Translations under genes and position numbers: made by a program
Notes under the pieces: generated by a model
Seen by the model: only the letters and a program-made list of their open reading frames with translations
Told to the model about the DNA's origin: nothing
Databases searched by the model: none
Source of the DNA: Cryptomeria japonica
Taxonomy: Eukaryota > Streptophyta > Pinopsida > Cupressales > Cupressaceae
NCBI RefSeq assembly: GCF_030272615.1
Contig: NC_081411.1
Location: 44,591,517-44,655,516, forward strand
DNA length: 64,000 nt
Reading direction: 5' to 3'
Shown here: one piece after another, positions 46,201 to 58,214 of the stretch
Layout of the letters: every line of letters starts with the position of its first letter
How positions within the stretch are numbered: position 1 is the stretch's first letter

Positions 46201-48901
46201 ATTATATTTGAACTTTGAAATTATTTTTATTAATTTTATTTTGAAATATTTAACAACCATCACATTTAAAATAATATTTAACAATATAATTAAAAAACAA
46301 TATATAAAATTTTAAAAAACATATAATATACAAGATGTTAATTAAAGCATAATTTATAATTGTGACTAGATAACTTCAAAAAATAATTATATTAAAAAAA
46401 ATAAAATTGGTTGTATGAAAATATAAATAATTCATGTACTTACTTGAATAGTCATATCCACACTTATCATCTGGTGTGTCAATGAAATGTAGTGAGTTGG
46501 CCCAATGATATCTAAATCGCATGTGATCCGCCCATGAACAAAGAGATGCAAGGTCATTTTGTGCATAATGAGGAAGTATATCATTCACTGCTTTCCAAGT
46601 ATTTTTACTCAAAAATGGCTGCAAAACAATAAATTCAAACGCAAATGATTACAAACCCAATCAACACAGTTTAGCATGGATGGAAAATAAATAATTGCAT
46701 TCTCTATAAAAAGGGTTTCTTGAGATTGTAATGATGCCACTTCAATATGGGTAGAAAATAAATAATGATGTTTATTTTAAAATGATCACACTGCAATATG
46801 GATAGCAAAAGGTTTGGGATGTAATGTCAATTTTATTAAAAATATATAATAGTTTAAAAAAAATATATTAGTAAAATAAATACTAATTTAATATATTAAG
46901 AGAAACAAGAAAATTATAATTTTTTAATTTCTAAAGAATACATATGATGATTAAATCATATAACTTGAGATTCATATATATTCATTATATGTAACTTGAT
47001 ATTTTCAAGAAAAATAGATTTGAGATCATAAATTTATTGGGACTTCTACAATGAAATTTAATATATCTATATATAGTTATAGATCAATAGATCCATAGAT
47101 ATATATTGATGGAGGATTTTATAACATTCACAAGATCAATATATAGGTGAGTCTTAGGTCCAAACCTTTTTTATTGAGGGCCAAGGACTAAAGGATACTC
47201 ATTATGTAAAAGTCATACAAGGTATGATCTCAATCTCATCTCTTGTGATTTTGGAACCTTGCACTGAATAAGACTTAATCCCTATGGACTCGTTGAAATC
47301 TATTTAGCTTCACCAACCTTTGACAAAAAATATATATTTGATTCTATATATATTTATTGATCTATAGATATATATTGTTGGAGGATTTAATAACATTCAC
47401 AAGATCAATATGGAGGTCAAAACCTTTTCTATTGAGGGTCAAGTAGTGAGGAGTATCTATTCTACAAATTTCATACAAGACATGATCCCGGGCTTAGCTC
47501 TTATGGCGTAGGGACTTTGCATTGATCAAGACTTAATCAGTAATGGGCTCATTTAGATATGTTCAACTACACCAACCTTTGACAGAATATTATATTTGTT
47601 TATATGTGTGTACATATATATGCATATATATACACATATATACATATATGTGCACACACATACATTAAGGGAAGATTTTATAATGTTGAGTTATCCATGC
47701 ATCAATATGGAGGTGCTTGTATTAGGTTGAAACCTTTTCACTTGAGGGTCAATGAGTAAGGGGTATCCATTTTACAAGAGTCATTTAGAACATGGTCTCG
47801 GGCTCAGCTCTTATGGTGTTGAGACTTTGAACTCAACGAGACATTCACTATGGATTCATTCAGATCTATTCAACTTCACCAACATTCAAAAGAAGATTAT
47901 ATTTGATTCTATATATATTTAGATATACATGGATATTATATTGATGGAGGGTTTTATAATATTCACAAAATCAATACAGAGGTGTTCATATTTGTTGAGG
48001 GTCAAGTGGTGAGGGGTATCTGTTCTACAAAAGTGATATAAGACATGATCCTGGGCTCAACTCTTATGGTGTTGGGATGGTGTAATAGACAAGACTTAAT
48101 CTCTAATAGACTCATCCAGATCTATTCACGTTGACCAACTTTTGACAAAAACTTATACTTCACTCTATATATATCTAAAGATCTGTAAATATATATTGAC
48201 GGACGATTTTATAACATTCAGAAGATCAATATGGAGGTGATTCGTAGATCAAAACCTTTTATGTTGAAGGTCAAAGACTGAATGTTATCTATTCTGCAAA
48301 AGTCATACAGAATACCATTCCAACCTCATCTCTTACGGTGTTGGGACCTTGCAGAGAACAAGACTAAATTCATGATGAACTCATTCAGATCTATTCAACT
48401 TCACCAACCTTAAAACATAACCAATATCCAAATTATTAGGTGGACCATTCAGATCTACGACGTAAAAATTAAATAAGACCCAATATCAAAGTTATTATGC
48501 GGATTTCTAATAAGCAACCTCTGTTAAATTTGCAGACGAACTCTGGCAGAATAGATATCACAGTCCATAGGCTCTAACCCAAAAAAATATGGCTAAAACC
48601 AAAAGGAAAAAAAAAGAAAGAAAGGATAAAACTCCCCAAATAACATCAAATCAGATGAAAAATAAAAGCTGCATTAGAATACGTAGATCATGGGTACAAA
48701 GTGCAGACAAAGACATTGAGATTTAAACTACAGATATAGATTTCACAGGCTCCATTTTAAACACTGACATACCTCTGCAATCTTGCACGTAGAATAATGT
48801 CCTTCCTTTCCCCATCCCTGCACATGACCAGGAGCTACAGCAACCAATATCACCAACCCAACCAACATACAACAGCACAGGCCCCTGAATCCTCCCATCA
48901 T
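43251..48901 (-). CDS. Plant S1/P1-type endonuclease, copy 2 (complete, nine exons)
   Basis: Exons: 48901-48773, 46618-46444, 45675-45568, 45459-45404, 45237-45154, 44170-44078, 43933-43866, 43545-43472, 43378-43251; all introns GT/AG. They join into 305 codons with stop TAA, giving 304 aa, the usual family length. A signal peptide (MMGGFRGLCCCMLVGLVILV...) is followed by mature WGKEGHYSTCKIAE. Zinc ligands: W30, H35, D74, H87, H149, D153, H159, H183, D187 (motifs SWAD, LSHFTGDIHQPLH, NLHHVWD). N-glycosylation sites NYT, NLT and NIT are visible. The C-terminus carries the family block YFLSRLPIVESQLAKGGIRL. The enzyme should be a secreted or vacuolar zinc nuclease acting on single-stranded DNA and RNA, as in plant ENDO/BFN proteins of nucleic-acid salvage and programmed cell death. 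An AATAAA signal lies immediately after the stop (43250-43245). A second in-frame ATG follows the first. Which family member it is cannot be said. Confidence 0.95.
47090..48420. repeat. Tandem array of five ~250-290-bp units in intron 1 of endonuclease copy 2
   Basis: Units begin near 47100, 47370, 47665, 47940 and 48190. Each contains GGAGGATTTTATAACATTCA, ACCTTTTNTNTTGAGGGTCA, GTCATACAAGACATGATC, GGGACCTTGCA-AACAAGACT and TTCAACTTCACCAACCTTTG in the same order, joined by TATATA-rich linkers. Units are about 75-80% alike. Confidence 0.85.
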
Positions 48902-49333
48902 AATAAGTTTGGGTCCTCCAAATCCTTTCAGTATCTAAAAGCTTCTCCTTTCGTGTTCTGCAAACCCTTTCAGTGTCTAAAAATGTTCTCTTTTCGTTCA
49001 CCCAAAGAAAGAAACTGCTAACAGAAATTTTGGGTCTTCCCAATAACAACTCCTCGTCATAACTTATAGAAAATGAGAGCGCAAGGGATTTGTTGAGTGC
49101 AAGTCTTGACCGCTGTCCTACCTTGCGTGCACTGCTCTGTGTTGCGTGAGACTTTGCAATAGACTGTTGGGCCAACTTATTATTTTTTTCTGCTTCACAC
49201 CTTGACAACCATACTTACATTAATTTAAACAGTCCGAGAAATTATCTATGATTTTGTAGAGTTGTGGCGCATGGCAATCAAGATTCGAAGGGGGTATATT
49301 CTTTTTTGGTGCTGGAATATCACTTACAGAAAC
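48902..49333. promoter_or_regulatory. Upstream flank of endonuclease copy 2
   Basis: About 430 bp between the start codon and the segmental duplication. It should hold the promoter and 5' leader, but no convincing minus-strand TATA box stands out. Confidence 0.35.
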
Positions 49334-51230
49334 GTTAGGTAATGGTAATATTCGCTTTGAAGTTTGGATATCTTAAAAAATACAGTGTGAACATCAAGCT
49401 TTGCTCACGCTGGCTGCCTGTTATGACAACGAAAGCTTTTAAAATGGGAAAATGTTTCAGACTACTTTTTCTTCTCTCTTTTAAAAAAATGATGATTAGG
49501 GTTTGGTGAAGTTTTTCTTCTTCTTCTTCCTGCTCATTAGAAATTATATTAAGGACGAGAAGTCTGCAAGTAACGTCTAAATGGTGTGAGATGACCCATC
49601 CAATTAAATCCAGACACAGTATGGAAACTACGGGGTATCTGTGCAGAATAGGATATTCATCACATTATTAATATTCTTTTTCTATTAGGTATTAATATGG
49701 CCCCACCTTTGTTGTTGGGTAGTATAGTGACAAGATAAAATTTGAATATATTAAAATTTCTATAATATAATTGGTTTTTGGTTTTGTGATGAAGTTAAAT
49801 GGATTTTAGATGAGAATCAAATCTCACTGATATTATTATAATAATAGTAATTATAGTCTACATATGCTCTCTTTATGTTAATAATGTTTATTCCAATAAT
49901 ATTATTATTCAATAATTTCTCTCTTTATTGACTTTAAGGTGTGACATCATTTTTTATTTATTTATTTTATCTATAGATTAATATTAAAGATATATTTTTT
50001 TTACAAATAATGTATAAGACACTGAATCATCAAAATAAATAATGTCTCTTTTTCTAATGTTGATACCTTGCTTGGTTACACAATTGAGTTGACATGAATA
50101 AATTATCTAGACCACACAATATGTCACTTTTCTTAGGTCACTAAATCTTAATCATGTTTCTCTTTATCATAATATGAAAGAACATAACTTTACAATAGTT
50201 TATGTGAGCCAACACCCTTTTCACCAATCAAGTTACATTACAATTATTTTTTTTCTCTTTAATAAGTCTTAAATACTATTTTTTAATAAAGATTTTATAT
50301 TACACATTTTCACATAAATAATAATCAAAACAAATGATGCCAATTATTTTAATGCTGATACCTCGTTTGAATACAAAACTCAGTTGCCATGAATAAATTA
50401 TCTAGACCATACAATCTCTCATTTTTTAGGTCATTAAATGTTAACCATGATTCTCTTTATTATAGTATGAAAGAATAGTTTTTTAGGTCACTGAATCTTT
50501 ACCATGTTTAGAACAAAAATTTACCATAATCTATTTCAGTCAACCCTTTTCATTCATCAATCAAGTTACATAACAAGTTTCTTTTTTCTTTAACGAATAA
50601 GTGTTAAGTACTATTTTTTAATAAAGATTTATATATTATTGATTTTCACAAAAATAAATCTATGTGGAAAAGGAATGATAAATCCAAAGAAAAAAAGAAG
50701 AAACAAAGCTACAAAGTGGCAAGAGCTAAAACAAAAGTTGAGAATAATTATGGTACTCCAACTTTCCAAAAACATTAGGAAGATCTTGGCCATTGAGAAT
50801 AGACTTCTAACCACTAATCAAACCCTTTCAATTTTCCTCTTTAAAATAAATTTAGGGCAAAACCATAACAAATAGCTAAAAAAAAGAAAATAAATTTACC
50901 ACTATATGATCATCTAGACACACCTTGGTTATAAAACTCAAAATAGGTTGATGGTAGTGAAGACGGTTGGGACCAACAATAAAAACCCAATTTACTGACT
51001 CTTCCTAGAGGGGCCTAGGAAGCATGTGATTCAGAATCATGTTCACTCTAGGAATTCTAACAATTTTCACCTCTACATCCTTGAGGAAAGGAATATCCGT
51101 AATAAAGTTTGGACTTAATAGAAACATAGTTACCACACCTTATACATTATCTTAGGGATATCATGAAATAATTTATAAGTGCCACTTCAAACCAATATTT
51201 ATTCATTGGTGCTTGAATCTACATGAATGT
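49334..51230. repeat. Segmental duplication, left copy
   Basis: Collinear with 53999-55540 and then 63165-63310. Shared phrases include TTTTAAAATGGGAAAATGTT, GATTAATATTAAAGATA, AATTATGGTACTCYAACTTTC and, at the end, CTCTACATCC with CACACCTTATRCATTATC. Mostly non-coding and AT-rich. This copy lacks the SINE and the Copia element found in the other. Confidence 0.8.
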
Positions 51231-51659
51231 ACATTAGACCAGATAATAGCCATAACATAAAGATAATCTTATATCAACAAAATAACTAAAGAATATAAGA
51301 TAATTTTTGAATATATTAAATAATTTTCTATTATACTTATAAAATATATTTTTGAATGACTAACGTTTTGAGATACTAGCCCAAGAATAAAATTATTAGA
51401 AAGACAAGGAAAGGGAGCCATGGTTATCAAAAAGAGACTTTAGCACAATTATTTTTCATGCCTCAACAAAGGAAAATAGGATCTTCAATTAGATATAATA
51501 TATAGAGGGTTTGGACAAGAATATAACACATGGAAAAGAGGAAATCGAGACTGAGGTGAATAAGCACATCCAATCTTTTTTGGCTCTGAATAGAGCTTCG
51601 GATAATTATGACACAAGCTATTCCAGATGGAATTTTCAAGTGCATTTAAGAGCAGGAAA

Positions 51660-52085
51660 ACAAAATTTTGATTGCTTCCATTACTAATGATGAAGTTCAA
51701 AAAGAAATAGATTAGGTACATCTAGACAAGGAACTTGGGCTAGATAGCTTTATGATAATATTCTATGAAAAATGCTAGCACATTTTTGGGAAAAGATATG
51801 TGGAAGATAGTAGAGGATTTCAAGAAGAAGAGACAATTTTTAAAAGATATCAATAACACAATTATTGCTCTCATTCCAAAGAAATAAAATTGTAGGATCT
51901 TCACAGAATTTGAACTTATATCCCTCTTCAAAATAATATACAAAATCATGGCAAAGGTCCTAGTGAATACATGAAAACTAGTCATTACTTCTCTGATCAT
52001 AGAGGAACAAAATGGATTCAACTTAGGCAGAGATACCATGCATTGTATTGTCCAATGATGCAATTTGTTCGATCTCAAGGAATAA
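51660..52085 (+). pseudogene. LINE reverse-transcriptase relic
   Basis: Conceptual plus-strand frames read DMWKIVEDFKKKRQFLKDIN and NTIIALIPKK, then a shift, then LISLFKIIYKIMAKVLVNT, a stop, and KLVITSLIIEEQNGFNLGRD. This is the N-terminal part of an L1-type reverse transcriptase (the LIPK, RPISL and EQ-GF-GR blocks). The catalytic YxDD block is not present. Several stops and shifts: dead and truncated. Confidence 0.75.
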
Positions 52086-52089
52086 AACT

Positions 52090-53366
52090 AAGTGTATGTT
52101 GAGTAATCTATTTGTTAGTAAGATGGGGAATCTATCTTGTTAACTATGAGTAGGTTTGGTTTTGATTTTGTAATGCTGTAATTTGGAATTAGGGCCAATT
52201 AAGATAATAAAATGACTAATAGTCCAAATTAGCTAAATACATTGAAAGAGGAGTGAACCCAATAGATCTAGCCACAATCCAAATGAAGAAAGGGATGAAA
52301 CTATGATTGGATTCACTAGTTGGGTATGATTATCCTCTTTGTTAGTTGAATTTGGAATGTAGTTATGAAATAAGAGCAAAATAGGTAATAATTGAAGAAA
52401 ATTGACGAATATAGAATGCTACAGATGTCCCACATAGCTAAAGACTTGGATTTGGGCAAAAGAATAAATTCAGAACTTGTTCCCAGAACTTTGACTTGAT
52501 TTTTCAGGACCAAATAACATATATTTACCTTGGTCCTCTGAATTTTCCTCTGTTGAAAGCTGAACTTGTTCATCATTGTTGACTTTGTAGGAATTCCTGA
52601 GTTAAGCTCTTGCACCTATTTCCTACATAAAAAGAGAGGGAAAGATGCTGTGGATAGGGATTTTCCAAATTCAAGCCTCGATTTAGGAATTCATCTTGAA
52701 TGATAATGCAGATATTGAAATAAAATTTAAGGAGATATACCTTAGATCTATAACTATTGATTATGAAACAATGCTCTTTGGATGTAATCACAAATGTTGA
52801 ATGTAATGGCATGAAAAATACATGAAGATGAAAAAACCTAATTGTACACATGATTGCATGAAGTTTGATGTAACTTTACTCCCCAATGCTTCAAGGATTA
52901 ATATGTAGCCTTGAATCTCTAAAAATGGTTGATGATGAATGCTTTACAAATATACAAATATTATTGATAGGTAACGGATGGAGTCTTAGATCTAAACTGA
53001 AATGTTATGATATCTTTATATAGGGTTCCCTAGTTAAATTACCAATTAGGCTAACCTCCAATGACCATGTGTAGCCATGGGGAGTAGAAACCATCAGAGA
53101 GATAAAGGACCTGCCCCATTTCAAGATGGGGTTTGATTAAGAGCAACCATGGCATTTTGGGGTGCCCTGCTCCTCTAGCAAAGAAGACCAATAAAAAGAG
53201 AAATGAGAGAGGGGCCTTCAAGATGGAGCCCACCAAATGATGCTCATGACATCAAAGTTGGAGAATAGGGTCAAATTAGACCTAGAGAGTGGATGGAGAT
53301 AGGACATGCTAAAGTAGGAGCACAAACATGAGGTGTAAACTGTATGAGTCATAGTTTATGATGCTA
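52090..53366. repeat. Possible diverged solo LTR related to the 8.5-kb element
   Basis: Scattered similarity to the 27893-36414 LTRs in the same order: an AAT-GATCTAGCCACAATCCAAATG-type stretch near 52265, GATTGGATTCACTAG near 52305, a GGTCCTCTGAAT-TTCCTCTG stretch near 52530, AAGAGAGGGAAAGATG near 52632, and an end GTTTATGATGCTACA at 53352-53366. Borders are uncertain. Confidence 0.35.
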
Positions 53367-53998
53367 CAAATATAATATGACTAAAATGGATGTTCAAACA
53401 CACATATACATGCAACTATACTATCTATAACACTAAATGAATCTCTTTGTGAGTTCTTTGAATTTGCCAATAGGTTGAGGCATGGAGATTGATTATCTTT
53501 GGCCTCAATTTTTATTATGGCCAAAGTGATGGAGAGATTTTTCAAGAGATGGCGACATATGAACAAGTGGAATGGAATTCGAGTGACTGAATAAGTAGAA
53601 AATATCAGCTAAAGCTATTCTGGCTTGAAAGCAGACCTTTTGTACAACGTGATAGCGACGTGTTAGTCAATCGCAACCATTTATTGCAAAATCAACGGTG
53701 TAAAATGCACGACTAACATGCAAAATACCGAGGTTTCTCAGGTGTTTAGAATAGCTTTCCACAATGAGTTGAAAAATAGAAAAGTAAAACTTAATATAGA
53801 TGAGCATACTAAATCTTGGTGTGGCTCAAGCCTGGGGACTATTCAGCAAAATTGGGATACCAGATTCAACAGGCTATGCAAAAGGACCCCAAATGACTAA
53901 CATGCGTATGTTGACATAGATTAGTTTTTAGCAAAGGCTGGGTCCTTTTTATAGACTACTAAGCACAAATGTATACTAGCAAGGGATCACTCTGAAAA
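53367..53998. other. Unassigned spacer between the duplicated segments
   Basis: No gene or repeat recognised. Confidence 0.4.
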
Positions 53999-55540
53999 GT
54001 TAGGTGATGGTAATATTCACTATGAAGTTTGGATTTCTTCAAAAATATAGTGTGACCATCAAGTTTTTCTCATGCTGGCTGCCTGTCATGAAAACGAAAG
54101 CTTTTAAAATGGGAAAATGTTTCAAACCACTTTTTCTTCTCTGTTTTAAAAATTAAAAATTAGATGAAGATGTGGGTTTGGTGGAGTTTTTCTTGTTCTT
54201 CTTCTCACTCTTCAGAAATTATATTAAGGAAGAAATGTTCAACAAGTTAACATCTAAATGCTGTACTGTCAGATGACTCTGTGGAATATACAATGGGCCT
54301 ATGGTTATCTATGTAGAATAATTTTTTTATCATAAGGAAAGGAAAGGATCTTTTATAGTCTATAATGTCAGCAATCTGTATATGGATCACAGATGGGTTT
54401 GAGAAATATGGGACTACCTCATACTCCTTGCGGTAGGCACCTAACTGTGCTACAAATGAAGCGTACATACCTTACCGCCCTTGTGAGATTTGAATTTGTG
54501 ATATCTCTTTTTCAAGAGCACAAGTTCTCCACCACTAGGCAACCTGAAACTGAGCTTAATATGTATCTTTTATAGTCCACAATGTTAACATTCTTTCTCT
54601 ATTAACTATTAACATGTTCCCACCTTTGTTGTTAGGAAGTGCAAAAAAATTTCAATATAAAATTTGAATATATTGGATTAAATTTTAATATTGTATATCT
54701 ATATTTTTAATGGAAAACCTTACCGAAATTGTAATATTCTATACCTATATCCTCATTATATTAATCATTTTATTCCACTAATATTATTGTTCAACAATTT
54801 ATCTTTCTTTTGACTTTAAGGTGTTATGTCATATTTATTTATTTATTTATTTTATGTATAGATTAATATTAAAGATAGGTTTTTAACAAATATTGTGTAA
54901 GATACTCATCAAAATAAATAATTGTCTATCTTTATAATGCTGATACATAATTTGAATGCAAAATTGAAATGGCATGCATAAATTATCTAGACCATACATA
55001 AAAAAGTTTTTTTAAATGAATATGTGTTATACACTATTTTTTATAAAGATTTGTATTACACATTTCACAAAAATAATCTAAGTGGTAAAAGTCACATCTC
55101 AAAGTCAAAGAAAGGCAAATTCTTAAATGTTAAATCCAAGGGGAAAAATAAGAAACAAATCTACTAAGTGATGAGATAAAATTCTCAAAGTTGGAGAAAA
55201 ATTATGGTACTCTAACTTTCACAAAATATTAGGAATATCTTTGCCATTAAGAATGAGCTTCTGATCACTAACCACATCCTTTCCATTTTCTTCTTTAGCA
55301 AATATTGATTGTTGCAAACATGAGAAATGCCCAAATAAAAGAAAGGAAATTTACCACAATATGGCCATCCAGCGACACCTTGGTCATAAGACTCGTAATA
55401 GGTTTAAGGTAGTCAAGAGTATTGAGATTAGCCATGCAAACAAACCAATCCATGACTCTTCTTAGAGGGGGTTAGGAAGTAAGAATCGTGTCCACTCTAG
55501 GCTTTCTAATTCTTGGGATTAAGGTGTCTCAAGATTTCAA
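53999..55540. repeat. Segmental duplication, right copy (first part)
   Basis: Matches 49334-51080 in order and orientation, about 4.67 kb away. It is interrupted by a SINE at 54352-54546 and then by the Copia element; it resumes after 63164 (CTCTACATCCATGAG). Confidence 0.8.
54352..54546 (-). mobile_element. tRNA-derived SINE, copy B
   Basis: On the minus strand it begins GGTTGCCTAGTGGTGGAGAA with a B-box-like CAAATTCAAATCTCAC and matches the SINE at 19161-19378 throughout. It is absent at the matching place in the left duplicate (about 49680), so it inserted after the duplication. A 16-20-bp phrase with ATCTTTTATAGTC flanks both sides and may be the target duplication. Confidence 0.8.
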
Positions 55541-55544
55541 ATCC

Positions 55545-56619
55545 TAACATTGGTATTTAGATTTATTTATTTAATATTTTGTTTACTTTTATTAACCTAC
55601 TTAACAATTTTATTTGTACATGCTATTTTGTCATCTAGTGGGAGTTGACATGTTAACTTGTCATCCTACAAAGAAGGTGACGTGGAGTATTTTTTCAACA
55701 CATGGAGGTAGGCATCCCACTTAGAGGATCTTGGAATTTTGTGAGGTAAGTGACAAATGAACATATGTAATGACAAATTATGGCACACATACCTATGGCA
55801 ACTTTAATAACACACCTACCTATGACAATTTATGATAGATTCTATGACATAATGGAAAACCATTGGGAGACATATTTGCATGGAGAAGGTAGGTTCCCAA
55901 GTTGGGTAATTACATGCTATAAAAGGATCTACAATTTCTAGCTAGCTATGATAGATTCTCTTATAGTTGTAAGAAGGATCTACAATTTCTAGCTAGCTAT
56001 GATAGATTCTCTTATAGTTGTAAGGGTTGTTAGTCGTTATCATTTTTATGACACCTATAAGAGGTGTAAATGAATTTGACATATCTTAGTATGAAAAATA
56101 TTGGGCACCCAACTTATGAGATTTAAATGAGGAATCATTTGATGATGCACATGTATTATTTGTATGTTTATAGGGTGTTGAAAAAGTGTGCCAAGTGTTT
56201 TGCATGACCCCCTCTTGTCCATGTAGAAGCTCCCGCCTCTGTTGTATTTTTGTAGATGAGGTGGCCTTGGAAAGCATTATGTATGTTATGTTTTGTAGTT
56301 ATGCTACTAGAATTAATCCAAATTATGGGTTGTCGATTGTATACTCCTATTAAAGAAGCTAAGTGCTGATATTGTATTATAACTAATTACTTTATTGGAA
56401 ATACAAATTATCGTGCTTTTAGAGAGATTTTTGTCTCCTAAAAGGGTTTTACCCATGTATATCAAGTGTTGATTGTGTTATATATTTATGCATGTTTTTT
56501 ATTTCCTTTTGAATGTGTTTCTTATATGTAATAATTAAGATTTGTAGAGAAAAAAATGCACTATCTCCCCCACTAGATTAGCATAAAGAAGCATTTTCCT
56601 CACCTTTTCTTTCTTTTGG
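55545..56619 (+). repeat. 5' LTR of the Copia element
   Basis: Direct partner of 62153-63164: both contain GTCATCTAGTGGGAGTTG, AGAGGATCTTGGAATT and GTTGATATTGTATT phrases. It has an internal 61-bp tandem duplication (GATCTACAATTTCTAGCTAG, 55926 and 55977) that the 3' LTR lacks. The left border is approximate. Confidence 0.8.
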
Positions 56620-56749
56620 TTGGTATTAGAGCATGGTCAATTTTGGCTAAATTGTTAGGTAGTTGGGTTTTGTATTGATCTAAGTTTGAGTGGGAACTTT
56701 TTTAGAGTATTTTCAAAATCTTCTTGTAGGAATTATATGGAAAGCACAT

Positions 56750-57500
56750 CCAAAAAAGTTGATATGGGGAAGTTTAATAGCAACAAATTCAAACTTTAGA
56801 AGTTGAATATGGAGGACATGTTTGTATATCAAGATATATGTGCTGCAATATTTAGAACAAAACCTCAAGCTACACAACAAGATTTTTGGGATATGATGAA
56901 TCAAAAATCTAAGGGCCTCATAAAACTCTGCTTGGTAGGATTTGTCTTATTGAATGTTCATGAAGAGAATATCGTGAGAGATATTAGGAAAAGCTTGGAG
57001 ATTTTTATCAAGATGAATCCTTGGTAAACAAGATTTTATTGATAAAGAAGATGGGTATTGTTTGAAGATAGAAAATAGAGGATCCATTGTTGATCATCTC
57101 AATGCATTCAACATGATAATTGCTTAGTTGGGTTATTCATGATAAGATCAAGGAGGAATATTACACACTTCTATTTTGTTCTTTGTTAGGCTCATGGTAC
57201 CACCTTTCTATGGTTATTGAGAGTACAACCACCAATTTCAAGATTAATGAGGTGGTTGCATCATTACTTACTAAAGGGATGTGGAGGAAAAATTCTAAGC
57301 CAGCTAAGGAGGCTCTTGTAGTTCATGGTAGACCAAAGGAGAAAGGAAAGATAAAAGAGGTAGATCCAAATCCTATGGGTAATCTAAGTCACCTATAAAT
57401 TTGAAGGAAAAGTGTTGGAACTATGGTAAAACTAAAAATTGCTAAAAAGAATATAAGGAAGATAAAAAGAGGAAGAAGATTCTAAACTCAAATTTAAATT
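56750..57500 (+). pseudogene. Copia gag relic
   Basis: Frames such as MEDMFVYQDICAAIFRTKPQ and DFWDMMNQKSKGLIKLCLVG resemble the gag start. A broken zinc knuckle (KCWNYGKTKN) lies near 57410. Multiple stops. Confidence 0.65.
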
Positions 57501-57559
57501 TAAACAAATCATCCTAGGGTGATGATGAAGCCTTTATCATAGCCTTTTCGACACATGAA

Positions 57560-58170
57560 ATGAAAGATGCGTGGTTGATATAATTAGATACATATTTTCA
57601 CATGACCTCACATTGGGGTTGGTTTATAAAGTGTGAAGAAAATGATGGTGGGAGAGTGTATCTTTGTGATGACTCTCATATAAAGGTTGTTTGTTGTGGA
57701 AGACTCAAGATTAGATTTCCTAATGGAAAAGTGAACAGGATTGATATTGTTATGCACATCCTAGGTTTGGTACAAAATATGCTCTTCGTAAGTAAATTGA
57801 GTGATGTGGGTGTGTAGGTACAGTTTTCAAGAAAGATGGATGTAAGATGACTAGAGATTCTATGGTTCTTTCTAAGGGTGTTTAGATTGGAAACTTGTAT
57901 AAGTTGGGTGCATGCATGGTACAGTGAAATATTACTTCTATGGAGATAAAGAAGAGGGTGTTTGTCTATTCATCCTCATTGTTAGATCAAGTTGTGAAGA
58001 GGACTTTTGCTTCTAGATTTGATGGTTTTTCTGTCTAGGTACCTAAGGGTGCCATTTCTTTGAAGATGAAAATTCTAGTAGAGAAGATAATGCTATGGCA
58101 CCACAAACTTGGCCACATTAGTGAGAAGGGTCTTAAAACCCTGAAAAATAAATATCTCATAGAGGGGCTT
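57560..58170 (+). pseudogene. Copia protease / GAG-pre-integrase relic
   Basis: Contains HWGWFIKCEENDGGRVYLCD (57610), HILGLVQNMLFVSKLSDVGV (57750) and LWHHKLGHISEKGLKTLKNK (58095), in family order. The catalytic DTG of the protease is lost to a stop (TGGTTGATATAATTAGATAC). Confidence 0.75.
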
Positions 58171-58214
58171 AATGAAATTGTAGTCTTGAGTTCAATTTCT
58201 ACAACACTACATAT

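Noticed and set aside
48723-49208. 161-codon minus-strand frame over endonuclease exon 1
   Set aside because: It uses a different frame from the real exon, which has the signal peptide and WGKEGH motif.
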